Shown here: positions 14,691-24,205 of the stretch, piece after piece
How the letters are laid out: each line of letters begins with the position of its first letter
Numbering within the stretch: the stretch's first letter is position 1
Assembly: GCF_947487915.1 (NCBI RefSeq)
Contig: NZ_CANKYH010000008.1
Location: 124,001-188,000 of the forward strand
Source: an uncultured Serinicoccus sp.
Lineage (GTDB): Bacteria; Actinomycetota; Actinomycetes; Actinomycetales; Dermatophilaceae
Reading direction: 5' to 3'
Length of the DNA stretch: 64,000 nucleotides
The notes under the pieces: model-generated
Database searches by the model: none
Seen by the model: only the letters and a program-made list of their open reading frames with translations
Told to the model about the DNA's origin: nothing
Position numbers and translations under genes: made by a program

Positions 14691-17639
14691 GTGATCCTGG
14701 CTCTCCTGGGGGCGCACCTCGCCGCAGCTGTCGTGGCGCCCTCCCTCATGCGGGCCCTCGGGGGCCGGGCGTTCGCGGTGCTGGCCCTCGTGCCCGCCGC
14801 CTCCGCCGCCTGGCTCGCGACCCGCGCCGGTGGCAGGGGCGCCGTGCACGAGGAGTCCGTCGCCTGGGTCCCGGACCTCGGCCTGGCCCTCGCCTTCCGG
14901 CTCGACACCCTGTCGATGGTCCTCGCCCTCGTGGTGACGGTCGTCGGCGCGCTGATCCTGCTCTACTGCTCCCGCTACGTCGACCTGCGCTCCACGGGGG
15001 GCAGCCCGGGCCTGCTGGGCGGGGCGCTCGTCGGCTTCGCCGGCGCGATGCTGGGCCTGGTCACCACGGACGACCTCCTGGCGCTCTACGTGTTCTGGGA
15101 GATCACGACCGTCCTGTCCTACCTGCTGGTGGGCTACCTCACCACCAGCGCCGCGAGCACCCGCGCCGCCCGGCAGGCCCTGGTGGTCACCGCCGGCGGG
15201 GGGCTGGCGATGCTGGTCGGCGTCGTGATCCTCGGCGAGACGGCGGGGACCTACCTCATCAGCGAGCTGGTGGGCGATCCGGTCACCTCGACCGGCCCGC
15301 TGGTCGCCTGGGGCGTCGGCCTGCTGCTGCTGGGCGCGATCACCAAGTCGGCTCTGGTGCCGTTCCACTTCTGGCTCCCCGGGGCGATGGCCGCCCCGAC
15401 CCCGGTGAGCGCCTACCTGCACGCCGCGGCGATGGTCAAGGCGGGCGTCTACCTCGTGGCCAGGTTCGCCCCCGGGTATGCCGACCTCCCGGTCTGGCAG
15501 GTCATGGTGCTGGGGCTCGGGGCGGGCACCATGCTCCTGGGCGGGCTCCGCGCGACCCGCCAGCTCGACCTCAAGCTGCTCCTGGCCTACGGCACGGTGA
15601 GCCAGCTCGGGATGCTGGTCCTCCTGCTGGGCTACGGCACCGAGGGTGCCGCGCTGGCCGGGCTCACCCTGCTCCTCGCCCATGCCCTGTTCAAGTCCGC
15701 GCTCTTCCTCACCGTCGGGGCCATCGACCACGCCACCGGCACCCGCGACATACGGCACCTGCGCGGGGTGGGTCGGCGCGCACCCTGGCTCATGGTGGCG
15801 GGGACCCTGGCCGCCGCCTCGATGGCCGGGCTGCCGGTGCTGCTGGGGTTCGTGGGCAAGGAGGCGGCGCTCACGGCGCTGCTGACGCCGGCGGCCGGGT
15901 GGTCCTCCCTGCAGGGTGCGGCCGCCGTGTCCTTCGTGCTCGGCTCGGTCCTCACCATGGCCTACTCGCTGCGGTTCGTCTGGGGCGCGTTCACCGACGG
16001 TGCCCGTCCACCGGCCGGTGGGCCGGTCTCCGTCGCGCCGCGCGCCCACGCGTGGCACGCCCCCGGCTCCGTGCTCGTCGGGATCCCGCTGGTGCTGGCG
16101 GTCGCCGGCCTGCTGCTCGGGCCGGCCTCGGTCTGGCTCGAGCGAGGGCTGGCGGGCTACTCCGCCACCGTGCAGCAGATGCCGTCCGCCGGGCCGGAGG
16201 TGCACCTGGGCCTGTGGCACGGGGTCACCGCCCCGCTGCTCGTCTCGGTCGGGGTGTGGGCCCTCGGCGGGCTCTGGTTCTGGCTGCAGGCGCGCCGCCC
16301 CGCCGAGGTGCCGATCCCGCTCTCGCCGTTCGACGCGGCCCGCGCCTACCACGGCCTCACGCGGGGCCTGGACCGGCTCGCGCTGGAGACCACCGGTTTC
16401 CTGCAGCGCGGCTCGCTGCCGGTCCTGCTGGGGACGATCCTCACCGTGCTGGTGCTGCTGCCCGGGACCCAGCTCCTGCTCGGGCAGAACCGGTGGCCGC
16501 GGGTCGACGGGCTGCGGATCGCCGACAGCGCGGCGCAGGTCGCGGTGGCGGCCCTGGTCGTCGCCTCGGCGGTGCTGGCCGCCCGGGCCCGGCGCCGGCT
16601 GCGGGCGGCGTTCCTCGTGGCGGTGACCGGGTACGGCACCGCCCTCCTGTTCCTGCTCCACGGGGCCCCCGACCTCGCGCTGACCCAGATCCTCGTGGAG
16701 ACCGTCTCGCTGGTGGTGCTGGTGCTGGTCCTGCGCCGGCTGTCCGGTCGGTTCCCCGACGACCCGAGCGCCCTGACCCGTCGGCTCAGGGCGCTGCTCG
16801 GCGTCGCGGTCGCGGTGGTCGTCGGCGCGACCACGCTGGTGGTCTCCGCCAGCCGGGTCCACCCCCCGGCCGCGGTCGACCTGGCCGAACGGTCGGTCGA
16901 CTACGGCGCCGGCCGCAACATCGTCAACGTCATCCTCGTCGACGTCCGCGCCTGGGACACGATGGGCGAGCTGTCCGTGGTGCTCGCCTGCGCGACCGGT
17001 GTCGCCAGCCTGGTGTTCCTCCGCGAGGAGGCGATGGACCGGGTGCGCGCCGGGCTGCGCAGCGCCCGCGGTGACCGGGCGGGGATGCGGGCGGGCACCT
17101 CCGAGACCACGGGCGCCATCCTGCCCAGCCGCCGGATCACCGGCATCCTCGCCCTGGACCCGGAGCGGCGCTCGGTCATCCTGGAGGTGGTGACCCGGCT
17201 CGTCTTCCACACCATCCTGCTCTGGTCGGTCTACCTGCTGCTCTCCGGCCACAACCAGCCCGGTGGCGGTTTCGCCGCCGGCATCGTGGCCGGGCTCGCC
17301 CTCTGCCTGCGCTACCTCGGTGGCCGGGGGTATGAGCTGCGGGCCGCCCTCCCGGTCATGCCCGCCGTGCTCCTGGGCAGCGGCCTGTTCATCGCCGCCG
17401 GCTCCGCCGTGATCCCCATGCTCTTCGGCTCCCCGGCCCTGCGGACCTGGGACGCCTACCTCACCATCCCGCTGGTCGGTGAGGTGCACCTGGTGACCTC
17501 CCTGCTCTTCGACATCGGCGTCTACCTCGTCGTCATCGGCCTCATGCTCGACGTGCTGCGCAGCCTGGGCTCGGGCATCGACGCCCAGATCGCCCGGGAG
17601 CGCGAGAGCGAGCGCGCCGAGGCGGAGGTGGGCCCGTGA
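14691..17639 (+). CDS. mrpA: Mrp Na+(K+)/H+ antiporter subunit A fused to subunit B domain
   Basis: About 982 residues, nearly all membrane. The N-terminal ~500 residues are a proton-channel module homologous to complex I NuoL (FWEITTVLSYLLVGY, residues ~130; FHFWLPGAMAAPTPVSAYLHAAAMVKAGVYL near 225). An MrpA-specific C-terminal block follows (LVLRRLSGRFP). The last ~180 residues carry an MrpB domain (HNQPGGGFAAGIVAGL near 855), so the two subunits are fused. With MrpC-G it forms a multi-subunit secondary antiporter that exports Na+ or K+ in exchange for protons, giving salt and alkali tolerance. I prefer the GTG at 14691, which has GAGGGGAG at the right distance, over the ATG at 14670. Confidence 0.93.
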   Translation: MILALLGAHLAAAVVAPSLMRALGGRAFAVLALVPAASAAWLATRAGGRGAVHEESVAWVPDLGLALAFRLDTLSMVLALVVTVVGALILLYCSRYVDLRSTGGSPGLLGGALVGFAGAMLGLVTTDDLLALYVFWEITTVLSYLLVGYLTTSAASTRAARQALVVTAGGGLAMLVGVVILGETAGTYLISELVGDPVTSTGPLVAWGVGLLLLGAITKSALVPFHFWLPGAMAAPTPVSAYLHAAAMVKAGVYLVARFAPGYADLPVWQVMVLGLGAGTMLLGGLRATRQLDLKLLLAYGTVSQLGMLVLLLGYGTEGAALAGLTLLLAHALFKSALFLTVGAIDHATGTRDIRHLRGVGRRAPWLMVAGTLAAASMAGLPVLLGFVGKEAALTALLTPAAGWSSLQGAAAVSFVLGSVLTMAYSLRFVWGAFTDGARPPAGGPVSVAPRAHAWHAPGSVLVGIPLVLAVAGLLLGPASVWLERGLAGYSATVQQMPSAGPEVHLGLWHGVTAPLLVSVGVWALGGLWFWLQARRPAEVPIPLSPFDAARAYHGLTRGLDRLALETTGFLQRGSLPVLLGTILTVLVLLPGTQLLLGQNRWPRVDGLRIADSAAQVAVAALVVASAVLAARARRRLRAAFLVAVTGYGTALLFLLHGAPDLALTQILVETVSLVVLVLVLRRLSGRFPDDPSALTRRLRALLGVAVAVVVGATTLVVSASRVHPPAAVDLAERSVDYGAGRNIVNVILVDVRAWDTMGELSVVLACATGVASLVFLREEAMDRVRAGLRSARGDRAGMRAGTSETTGAILPSRRITGILALDPERRSVILEVVTRLVFHTILLWSVYLLLSGHNQPGGGFAAGIVAGLALCLRYLGGRGYELRAALPVMPAVLLGSGLFIAAGSAVIPMLFGSPALRTWDAYLTIPLVGEVHLVTSLLFDIGVYLVVIGLMLDVLRSLGSGIDAQIARERESERAEAEVGP

Positions 17640-18127
17640 GCGTCAACCTCACCCTCATCCTCGTGGCCAGCGTGCTGGTCGGCACCGGGGCCTACCTCTT
17701 CCTGTCCCGGTCGCTGGTGCGTGCCCTCATGGGCTTCCTGCTCATGGGCAACGGGGTCAACCTGCTGTTCATCATCGGCTCCGGCCCGGCCGGCTCACCG
17801 CCCATCGTCGGTGCCGACGACGGCGGCCCGATGGCCGACCCGGTGCCCCAGGCGCTGGTGCTGACCGCCATCGTCATCACCCTGGCGATGACGGCCTTCG
17901 TGCTCGCCCTGGCGCACCGGGGCTGGCAGGTGGGTCGGGACGACCTGGTCGCCGACGACACCGAGTCCGCGCGCATCCACGCCCGGGCCGAGGCCGACGA
18001 CCTCGGCTCCGAGCCGGGGGCACGTGAGCAGGCCGAGGAGATCGCGGCCGAGACCGAGCGCTCGGAGCGGGGCCACCACGGCCGGCGCGACGAGGGCGCC
18101 ACGGACGAGGAGGGGGGCACCGCGTGA
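17636..18127 (+). CDS. mrpC: Mrp antiporter subunit C
   Basis: 163 residues. Three helices homologous to complex I NuoK fill residues 4-105, including ALMGFLLMGNGVNLLFI and the conserved PQALVLTAIVITLAMTAFVL. The ~60-residue C-terminal tail is hydrophilic and rich in Glu, Arg and His, longer than the family norm, and probably cytoplasmic. It couples the antiporter modules. The GTG start at 17636 overlaps the mrpA stop by four bases. Confidence 0.92.
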   Translation: MSVNLTLILVASVLVGTGAYLFLSRSLVRALMGFLLMGNGVNLLFIIGSGPAGSPPIVGADDGGPMADPVPQALVLTAIVITLAMTAFVLALAHRGWQVGRDDLVADDTESARIHARAEADDLGSEPGAREQAEEIAAETERSERGHHGRRDEGATDEEGGTA

Positions 18128-19683
18128 GCAACGGCTACGCCTGGATGGTGCCCCTGCTCGTCCTGCTGCCCCTCATCGGGGCCGGACTGACGCTGGCCGC
18201 GGCCGGACGGACCGCCGTGCAGCGGGTCGTGAGCGTCACCGCGCTCTCGGGGATGACCGTGCTGGCCGGCGTGCTGCTGTGGGCGAGCGACACCCAGGGC
18301 CCCCAGGTGATGTTCGTCGGCGGCTGGGCAGCCAACGAGGGCATCGTGCTCGTGGTGGACCGGCTGGCGGCGCTGATGGTCATCGTCTCGACCGTCGTCA
18401 CGCTGGCGGTGCTCGCCTACTCCATCGGTCAGGGTGCGAGCGGCTTCGACGAGGAGAGCGACGGGCACTCCCCGCTGCCGGTCTTCCACCCGACGCTGCT
18501 GGTGCTCGCGGCCGGGGTGACCACCACCTTCATCTCCGGTGACCTGTTCCACCTCTACGTCGGGTTCGAGATGCTGCTGGCGGCGAGCTTCGTGCTGCTG
18601 ACGCTGGGCGGCACCGCGGAGCGGGTCCGGGCGGGCACGACATACGTCCTCGTCTCCCTGCTGTCCTCCATCATCTTCCTCGCGGCGATCGGGCTCACCT
18701 ACGGCGCCACCGGCACCATCAACCTGGCCCTGCTCAGCGAGCGGCTCGGGGAGATCGCACCCGGCACGGCCGCGCTGCTGCAGCTCATGCTGCTCGTCGC
18801 CTTCGCCGTCAAGGCGGCGGTGTTCCCGATGTCGGGGTGGCTGCCCGACTCCTACCCGACGGCGCCCGCACCGGTGACGGCCGTCTTCGCCGGGCTGCTG
18901 ACCAAGGTTGGCATCTACGCGATGATCCGCACCCAGACGCTGCTGTTCCCCGGCTCCCCCTTCTCCGACCTGCTGCTGGTGGCGGCGCTGCTCACCATGA
19001 TCGTCGGGATCCTCGGCGCGATCGCCCAGGACGACATCAAGCGGATGCTGAGCTTCACCCTCGTCAGCCACATCGGCTTCCTGCTCTTCGGGATCGCCCT
19101 GGGCAGCACCCACGGGCTGGCCGCGGCCATCTTCTACGTCGTCCACCACATCACCGTCCAGACCACGCTCTTCCTGGTGCTCGGGCTGGTGGAGCGGGTG
19201 GGCGGCTCGACCGACAGCACCCGGCTGGGTGACCTGGCCCGCATCTCACCCCTGGTGGGGGTCCTGTTCTTCATCCCGGCGATGAACATGGCGGGGATCC
19301 CTCCCTTCAGCGGGTTCCTCGGCAAGGTCGGCCTGGTCCAGGCCGGGGTGGCCGAGGGGTCCTGGCTGGCGCTGCTGCTGGTGGCCGGCTCGGTGCTCAC
19401 CTCCCTGCTCACCCTGTATGCCGTGGCCAAGGTGTGGGGGCGCGCGTTCTGGTCCGAGAACGCCCGCGGCATCACCGGCCAGGGACCGGTGCGCGGCGGG
19501 CACCACGACGCCCTCGGCCTGGGGGTGCTGGCACCGACCATGGCCCTGGTCGCCGTCGGCCTCACGCTGACCGTGGTGGCCGGTCCGCTCTTCGACATCA
19601 CGACGAGGTCGGCCGTCGACCTCGTGCTGCGCGAGCCCTACCTGGACGCGGTGCTCGGGGTCGGCGCGGAGGCCGGGCCGTGA
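18124..19683 (+). CDS. mrpD: Mrp antiporter subunit D
   Basis: 519 residues with about 14 membrane helices, homologous to complex I NuoN/NuoM. Diagnostic stretches are FEMLLAASFVLLTLGG near residue 145, the VKAAVFPMSGWLPDSYPTA motif near 230 with its ion-pathway Lys, and DDIKRMLSFTLVSHIGFLLFG near 303. It is the second proton-conducting module of the Mrp complex. GTG start at 18124, overlapping the mrpC stop (GTGA). An extended C-terminus (from about 460) includes a final helix. Confidence 0.93.
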   Translation: MSNGYAWMVPLLVLLPLIGAGLTLAAAGRTAVQRVVSVTALSGMTVLAGVLLWASDTQGPQVMFVGGWAANEGIVLVVDRLAALMVIVSTVVTLAVLAYSIGQGASGFDEESDGHSPLPVFHPTLLVLAAGVTTTFISGDLFHLYVGFEMLLAASFVLLTLGGTAERVRAGTTYVLVSLLSSIIFLAAIGLTYGATGTINLALLSERLGEIAPGTAALLQLMLLVAFAVKAAVFPMSGWLPDSYPTAPAPVTAVFAGLLTKVGIYAMIRTQTLLFPGSPFSDLLLVAALLTMIVGILGAIAQDDIKRMLSFTLVSHIGFLLFGIALGSTHGLAAAIFYVVHHITVQTTLFLVLGLVERVGGSTDSTRLGDLARISPLVGVLFFIPAMNMAGIPPFSGFLGKVGLVQAGVAEGSWLALLLVAGSVLTSLLTLYAVAKVWGRAFWSENARGITGQGPVRGGHHDALGLGVLAPTMALVAVGLTLTVVAGPLFDITTRSAVDLVLREPYLDAVLGVGAEAGP

Positions 19684-20300
19684 CGGGCGTCGACCGGCTG
19701 CGGCGGCAGGGCGTGCGGCGCCTCCTGCCCCCCGTGTCCCCCTGGGGGCTGCTCTGGCTGACCGTCGTGTGGGTGCTGCTGTGGGGCAGCCTCAACGTGC
19801 TCAACCTCCTGGGCGGCCTGCTCGTGGCGCTGCTGGTGCTCGTGCTCTTCCCGCTCCCCAGGGTGGACCTGCACCTGCGGGTGCGTCCGCTGGGGCTGCT
19901 GGTGCTCCTCGGTCGTTTCCTCCTGGACCTGGTGCGCGCCTCGGTGGAGGTCGCCTGGCTCTCGGTCCGGCCCGGGCCGGTCGCCACGGGGGTGGTGATG
20001 GACCTGCAGCTGGCCACCGACGACCCGCTGCTGCAGACACTCACGGCGGAGATGGTCTCGCTGGTGCCGGGGTCGGTGGTGATCGAGCTGGACCCGGGCA
20101 ACCGGGTGCTGACGCTGCACGCGCTGAACGTGCGCACGCGGCACCAGGCCGAGCAGGTCCGGCACAAGGTGCGTGCGCAGGAGGCGAGGGTGCTGCGGGC
20201 CCTGCACCCCGACCCCGCCTCGGTGCTGGACCCTCGTCGGCACCGGAACGGGAGCCGGGGCGAGGCCCCGGAGTCCACGACCACGGAGGAGACGCCATGA
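19680..20300 (+). CDS. mrpE: Mrp antiporter subunit E
   Basis: 206 residues. Two or three N-terminal helices (WGLLWLTVVWVLLWGSLN and LLVALLVLVLFPLPR) are followed by a soluble domain with the MrpE signature VVMDLQLATDDPLLQTLTAE and VSLVPGSVVIELDPGNRVL. MrpE is needed for assembly of the Mrp complex. The GTG start at 19680 overlaps the mrpD stop. The tail after residue 170 is charged and disordered. Confidence 0.9.
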   Translation: MTGVDRLRRQGVRRLLPPVSPWGLLWLTVVWVLLWGSLNVLNLLGGLLVALLVLVLFPLPRVDLHLRVRPLGLLVLLGRFLLDLVRASVEVAWLSVRPGPVATGVVMDLQLATDDPLLQTLTAEMVSLVPGSVVIELDPGNRVLTLHALNVRTRHQAEQVRHKVRAQEARVLRALHPDPASVLDPRRHRNGSRGEAPESTTTEETP

Positions 20301-20683
20301 GCATCGATCTCGTCGAGCTCGTCCTCACCTGGATCGTCGGTGGTCTGCTGGCGGTCTCCGCCACGCTGACCCTCATCCGCATCACCATCGGCCCCAGCGT
20401 GCTGGACCGGGTGGTCGCCACCGACGTCCTCGTGTCCATCGTCATCTGCGCGCTGGGGGCCTACGCCGCCCTGAGCGACGCCTGGACCACGCTGCCGCTG
20501 CTCATCTCGCTCTCCCTCGTCGGCTTCCTGGGCTCGGTCGCGGTGGCCCGCTTCGTGGCACGGGACCGGGACACGCCGGCGGCCGAGCCGGTGCCGGACC
20601 GGCTCGAGGTCGGCGGACGGGACGCCGGGCCGCAGCCTCCCGCCGGAGGGCGTCGCACCCCTGAGGGGGAGGGATCGGTATGA
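20297..20683 (+). CDS. mrpF: Mrp antiporter subunit F
   Basis: 128 residues. Three helices lie in residues 8-88, with the family motif TIGPSVLDRVVATDVL and a conserved Asp in the second helix. The final ~35 residues are hydrophilic and beyond the usual family length. MrpF is a small membrane subunit related to bile-acid and sodium efflux proteins. ATG at 20297 overlaps the mrpE stop (ATGA). Confidence 0.9.
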   Translation: MSIDLVELVLTWIVGGLLAVSATLTLIRITIGPSVLDRVVATDVLVSIVICALGAYAALSDAWTTLPLLISLSLVGFLGSVAVARFVARDRDTPAAEPVPDRLEVGGRDAGPQPPAGGRRTPEGEGSV

Positions 20684-21036
20684 GCGCGGTCGACGTGCTG
20701 GACGTCCTGGGACTGGTGTGCCTGCTGCTCGGGGCCCTGCTGTGCCTCGCGGCAGCCATCGGCCTGCTGCGCTTCCCCGACCTGCTCACCCGCATGCACG
20801 CCGGGACCAAGCCGCAGGTGCTGGGGGTGCTCCTCGTCATCCTGGGCGTCGGGCTGCGCTCGCGCTCCGGGCTCGACATCGGGATGCTCGTGCTCATCGG
20901 GCTGTTCCAGCTGCTGACCATCCCGGCGGGATCGCACATGGTGGGCCGCGCCGGTTTCCGCACCGGCCAGATCGCCCCGGCCCACATCCACCTGGGGCAG
21001 CGCGACGGGGACGGGGACGACCCACCGCAGGGATAA
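20680..21036 (+). CDS. mrpG: Mrp antiporter subunit G
   Basis: 118 residues with three helices and the MrpG signature LLRFPDLLTRMHAGTKPQ near residue 30, followed by GVLLVILGVGL. It is the last and smallest conserved subunit of the antiporter. ATG at 20680 overlaps the mrpF stop, so all six cistrons are coupled by 4-bp overlaps, which favours stoichiometric assembly. A 72-bp gap separates it from the patatin-like gene. Confidence 0.92.
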   Translation: MSAVDVLDVLGLVCLLLGALLCLAAAIGLLRFPDLLTRMHAGTKPQVLGVLLVILGVGLRSRSGLDIGMLVLIGLFQLLTIPAGSHMVGRAGFRTGQIAPAHIHLGQRDGDGDDPPQG

Positions 21037-21108
21037 CCGCCCAGGTATCTGCCGCGCCGACGTCGGCTCTGTCCAGCAGGCCCCGCCGCGCACACGACCT
21101 GGAGCATC

Positions 21109-24100
21109 ATGGACCCGACGACCCTGCCCCGCCGCAGGCTGATCCTGCTCACCGTGTGCGGCGCGCTGCTCATCTCGCTCACCGAGATCGACCGGCTCAT
21201 CCGGATGGTCCAGGCCGGGCCGGAGGGGTTCTCGCTCGGGATGGCGCAGGTGAGCTCGCCGCGGTTGCCGCTGCCCCCGCCCGGCCCGACGTCGCAGCCG
21301 TGGCTGGCGATCCACCAGCTCGGCATGGGTGGCGAGGCCGGGGCGAGGGCGCAGGCCGACCTGCTCGTCGGGCTGTGGCTCGGGGTGGACGTGGTCCTCG
21401 CCATCACCTACGGGCTGCTCCTGTGGTCGCTGCTGTCCCGGGTCGTGGAGCGCGGGGCCGTGCAGCCGGGGGCTCCCCTGCGGATGCTCACCTGGCCCCG
21501 TCCGTGGATGGTCTGGCTCGCCGTGGCCGCTGACGTGGTGGAGAACCTCCTGCTGGCACTGCTGGTCCTGGGTCCGGCCAGCGAGGCGCCACCGGCGCTC
21601 CTCGTGAGTGCCACCGCCTGGATGAGCGCCCTGAAGTGGGTGCTGCTGCTGGCGGTGGCGGGGCAGCTCGGATACGCGCTGCTCGGCACCCCGGCCGGCC
21701 GCGCGTGGCTCTCCCGCCGTGGCCGGGCGGTCTACGCCCAGCGGTTCTCGGCGCTGGCCTTCGCGCCGGTCGCCCTGCTGGCCCTGGTGCCGGGCAGCGG
21801 CATCCTGGACCAGCTGCCGGACATCCAGCGCACGTGGTTCGCCACCGGTGACGGGCGCACCGCCGTGCCCGGCTGGGTGCACGCCCTCCTGGCCTCGGTG
21901 CTGCTGCTGCTCATCACCCTCGGCCTGGTGCTGCTGGGTCGGCTGATCGCCGACAACGTCGCCCGCCGGGTGGTGGACGCCAGCGATCTGGCGCCCCGTC
22001 CCGCGCCGGCGTTGCGGCAGTGGCTCTTCGGGCCGGCGGTCGTCATGGTGCTGTGGGGGTGGGCCAGGCTGGCGGGCACCGGGGAGGTGCGGTGGGGCTG
22101 GACCCTGGCCTTCGTCGCGGTGCCGGTGCTCATCGTCGCGGGGTCGTGGGCCACCACCCGGCACGCCCCGGCCCTGGCGACTCCTCCCCCGAGCACCTAT
22201 GACGGCGCGACCGCCGCCCAGGTCCGTCGCGTCGGCGACATCCTGGCGTTGAGCGGGCTGGTCGTGGGCACCCTGGCGCTCATCCGTTCGCACCTCGTGC
22301 TCACGGTGCTGGGCGAGGGCACGCCGTTCCAGCGCTGCGTGCCGCTGCTGGCGCTGGCCGCAGCGATCGTCGTGTGGTGGCTCGGGCCGTGGGCCATCGA
22401 CCGGCTCCAGGGGCTGCCCTGGGTCGGTGACCTGTTCACCCCCGGTGCCGGCACCAGCACCGTGGTGGGGGAGGACGAGATCGGACCGTGGGGGCGGCCC
22501 ACGCAGCCCGGGTCGCGGCGCCTGTGGTGGCTGGCGTGGGCGTTGATCTGGGCGAGCACCGCGGTGGTCGTCGCGCTGGCGGTCTGGCCGGTGGGCCTGT
22601 CCGCCCTCCTCGGGGTGATCGGCGTCGTCATGCTGGGCCTGGGTGCGCTCATGCTGCTGGTGGGCTCGAGCGTGGTGCTCCACCACTTCTACGCCCCTCC
22701 GCAGCTCTTCTGGTGGCCGGCCCTGCGGCTGCGGGAGGCTCCGGTGGCCCTCCTGCTCACCGCCGTCGTGGTCGCGGCCCTCGTCCCGGGGAGCAGCCAC
22801 CAGGTCCACGGCATCCGAGGGTCGCTGGCCGGGCAGGTGCCCGGCGCGGTCGCCCGCCCCGCGCCCCTGTCCGACGCGGTGGCCGCCTGGCTGGCGCGCA
22901 CCGAGGACTGCGTCGTGGAGACACCGCAGGGCTCGGCGCGGCCGATGATCCTCGTGGCGGCCGAGGGCGGCGGGATCCGGGCGGCCTACTGGAGCGCCGC
23001 CGCCCTCCACGAGATCAAGGTGAACAACCCCTGCGGGCTGGACGCGGTCCTGCTCGCGAGCGGCGTCAGCGGCGGCTCGGTCGGGCTGGCCGTCAGCCGC
23101 TTCGCCGACGACCAGGCCGGCGCGGTCGACGAGGTCTGGGCCATGGGCGCCCCGGACGCGCTGGCCCAGGCCAGCCTGGGTCTCCTCGTCCGTGACCCGG
23201 CCTACGCCGTCACCGGGCTGCCCGCGGGGTCGGACGCACCGGGTGAGGGCTGGCACGACCGGGCTGCGCTGATGGAGATGGCGTGGGAGCAGAGCTCCCC
23301 GGGCCTCGCGGTCGACTTCCTGCAGCCGCCCCAGGATCGCCCTCCGGGTCAGCTGAGTGCCGCCCTGGTGCTCAACTCGACGGCGACCTCGTCGGGCTGC
23401 CGGGTGCTGGTGAGCCAGGTCGACCTGGGCTCGGGCCAGGTCTCGGACTGCGCGGACCTGGGATCGCCGCTGGCCTACAGCCGGGACTTCTACGCCGACT
23501 ACCTGCCCCCGGTCCCCGCCGGCGAAGGTTCCGCACCGGACGGGGCGGAGACGTGCGTCGGGTCGGTCCCCGCGTCGACGGCCTCGATGACCTCCGCGCG
23601 TTTCCCCTACGTGACGCCCTCGGGGGTGGTGGGACCCTGCGGGGACGCGCCGCAGGCCCAGCTGATCGACGGTGGCTACGCCGAGGGGAGCGGCCTGGGC
23701 ACCGTCGTCGACCTGGCGCCGCGGCTGCTGGCGGAGGTGGCCGGGCAGGACCCGTCCGCGCGGGTCGTGCCGATCGTCGTCTACCTGGACAACGGCCGCG
23801 GCAGCGACCTGGTGCAGCCACCGCCGGAGCCGGTGGCGGAGGTGCTGGTCCCGCTGGTCGGCAACGGCAGCGCCGCGCTCACGCAGAAGGACACCCCTGC
23901 GCTCCTGCAGCGGGCCCGCGAGCTGACCGGCGCGTTCAGCCCCGACGTCCCGACGGTCTACGTCGTCACCCAGGCGAGCCGACCCGCGGTCGAGGCACCC
24001 CTGGGCTGGGTGCTATCGCCGGCCAGTCGGGAGGACATGCTCGACTCCCTGGGCGAGGGGGTGGACGAGGCGGTCGCCCAGTGCAGGCGCAGCGTCGAGC

Positions 24101-24195
24101 CCACCGACGCCCCGGTCGAGGGCAGGCCGGCGCGCTACCCGGGCCTGGCCGAGCTGCTCGTGGCGCTGGACGGGTGCGAGCGGCTGCGGCGCTGA
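21109..24195 (+). CDS. polytopic membrane protein with patatin-like phospholipase domain
   Basis: 1028 residues. The first ~590 contain about ten hydrophobic helices in groups separated by loops. The C-terminal part is a patatin-like hydrolase: glycine-rich oxyanion loop ILVAAEGGGIRAAYW near residue 610, nucleophile Ser654 in ASGVSGGSVG, and catalytic Asp854 in LIDGGYAEGSG. Patatin enzymes use a Ser-Asp dyad to cleave acyl chains from phospholipids or other lipids. Here the hydrolase is tethered to an integral membrane module, so it probably acts on membrane lipids at the bilayer. Patatin-domain Cys residues (for example near residues 640 and 760) could form disulfides if the domain is outside, but topology is not certain. 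It follows mrpG by 72 bp in the same direction; shared transcription is possible. Confidence 0.82.
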   Translation: MDPTTLPRRRLILLTVCGALLISLTEIDRLIRMVQAGPEGFSLGMAQVSSPRLPLPPPGPTSQPWLAIHQLGMGGEAGARAQADLLVGLWLGVDVVLAITYGLLLWSLLSRVVERGAVQPGAPLRMLTWPRPWMVWLAVAADVVENLLLALLVLGPASEAPPALLVSATAWMSALKWVLLLAVAGQLGYALLGTPAGRAWLSRRGRAVYAQRFSALAFAPVALLALVPGSGILDQLPDIQRTWFATGDGRTAVPGWVHALLASVLLLLITLGLVLLGRLIADNVARRVVDASDLAPRPAPALRQWLFGPAVVMVLWGWARLAGTGEVRWGWTLAFVAVPVLIVAGSWATTRHAPALATPPPSTYDGATAAQVRRVGDILALSGLVVGTLALIRSHLVLTVLGEGTPFQRCVPLLALAAAIVVWWLGPWAIDRLQGLPWVGDLFTPGAGTSTVVGEDEIGPWGRPTQPGSRRLWWLAWALIWASTAVVVALAVWPVGLSALLGVIGVVMLGLGALMLLVGSSVVLHHFYAPPQLFWWPALRLREAPVALLLTAVVVAALVPGSSHQVHGIRGSLAGQVPGAVARPAPLSDAVAAWLARTEDCVVETPQGSARPMILVAAEGGGIRAAYWSAAALHEIKVNNPCGLDAVLLASGVSGGSVGLAVSRFADDQAGAVDEVWAMGAPDALAQASLGLLVRDPAYAVTGLPAGSDAPGEGWHDRAALMEMAWEQSSPGLAVDFLQPPQDRPPGQLSAALVLNSTATSSGCRVLVSQVDLGSGQVSDCADLGSPLAYSRDFYADYLPPVPAGEGSAPDGAETCVGSVPASTASMTSARFPYVTPSGVVGPCGDAPQAQLIDGGYAEGSGLGTVVDLAPRLLAEVAGQDPSARVVPIVVYLDNGRGSDLVQPPPEPVAEVLVPLVGNGSAALTQKDTPALLQRARELTGAFSPDVPTVYVVTQASRPAVEAPLGWVLSPASREDMLDSLGEGVDEAVAQCRRSVEPTDAPVEGRPARYPGLAELLVALDGCERLRR

Positions 24196-24205
24196 GGTCC
24201 GTGGC

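Noticed and set aside
14619..17489. Long antisense frame over mrpA
   Set aside because: Glu/Gln/His/Gly-rich product typical of reverse-complement of membrane codons.
20461..23256. Long open frame antisense to the end of mrpF, mrpG and the patatin gene
   Set aside because: High G+C makes long antisense frames common; it has no ribosome site, and its composition (Gly/Gln/Arg/His-rich without hydrophobic core) is that of a shadow.
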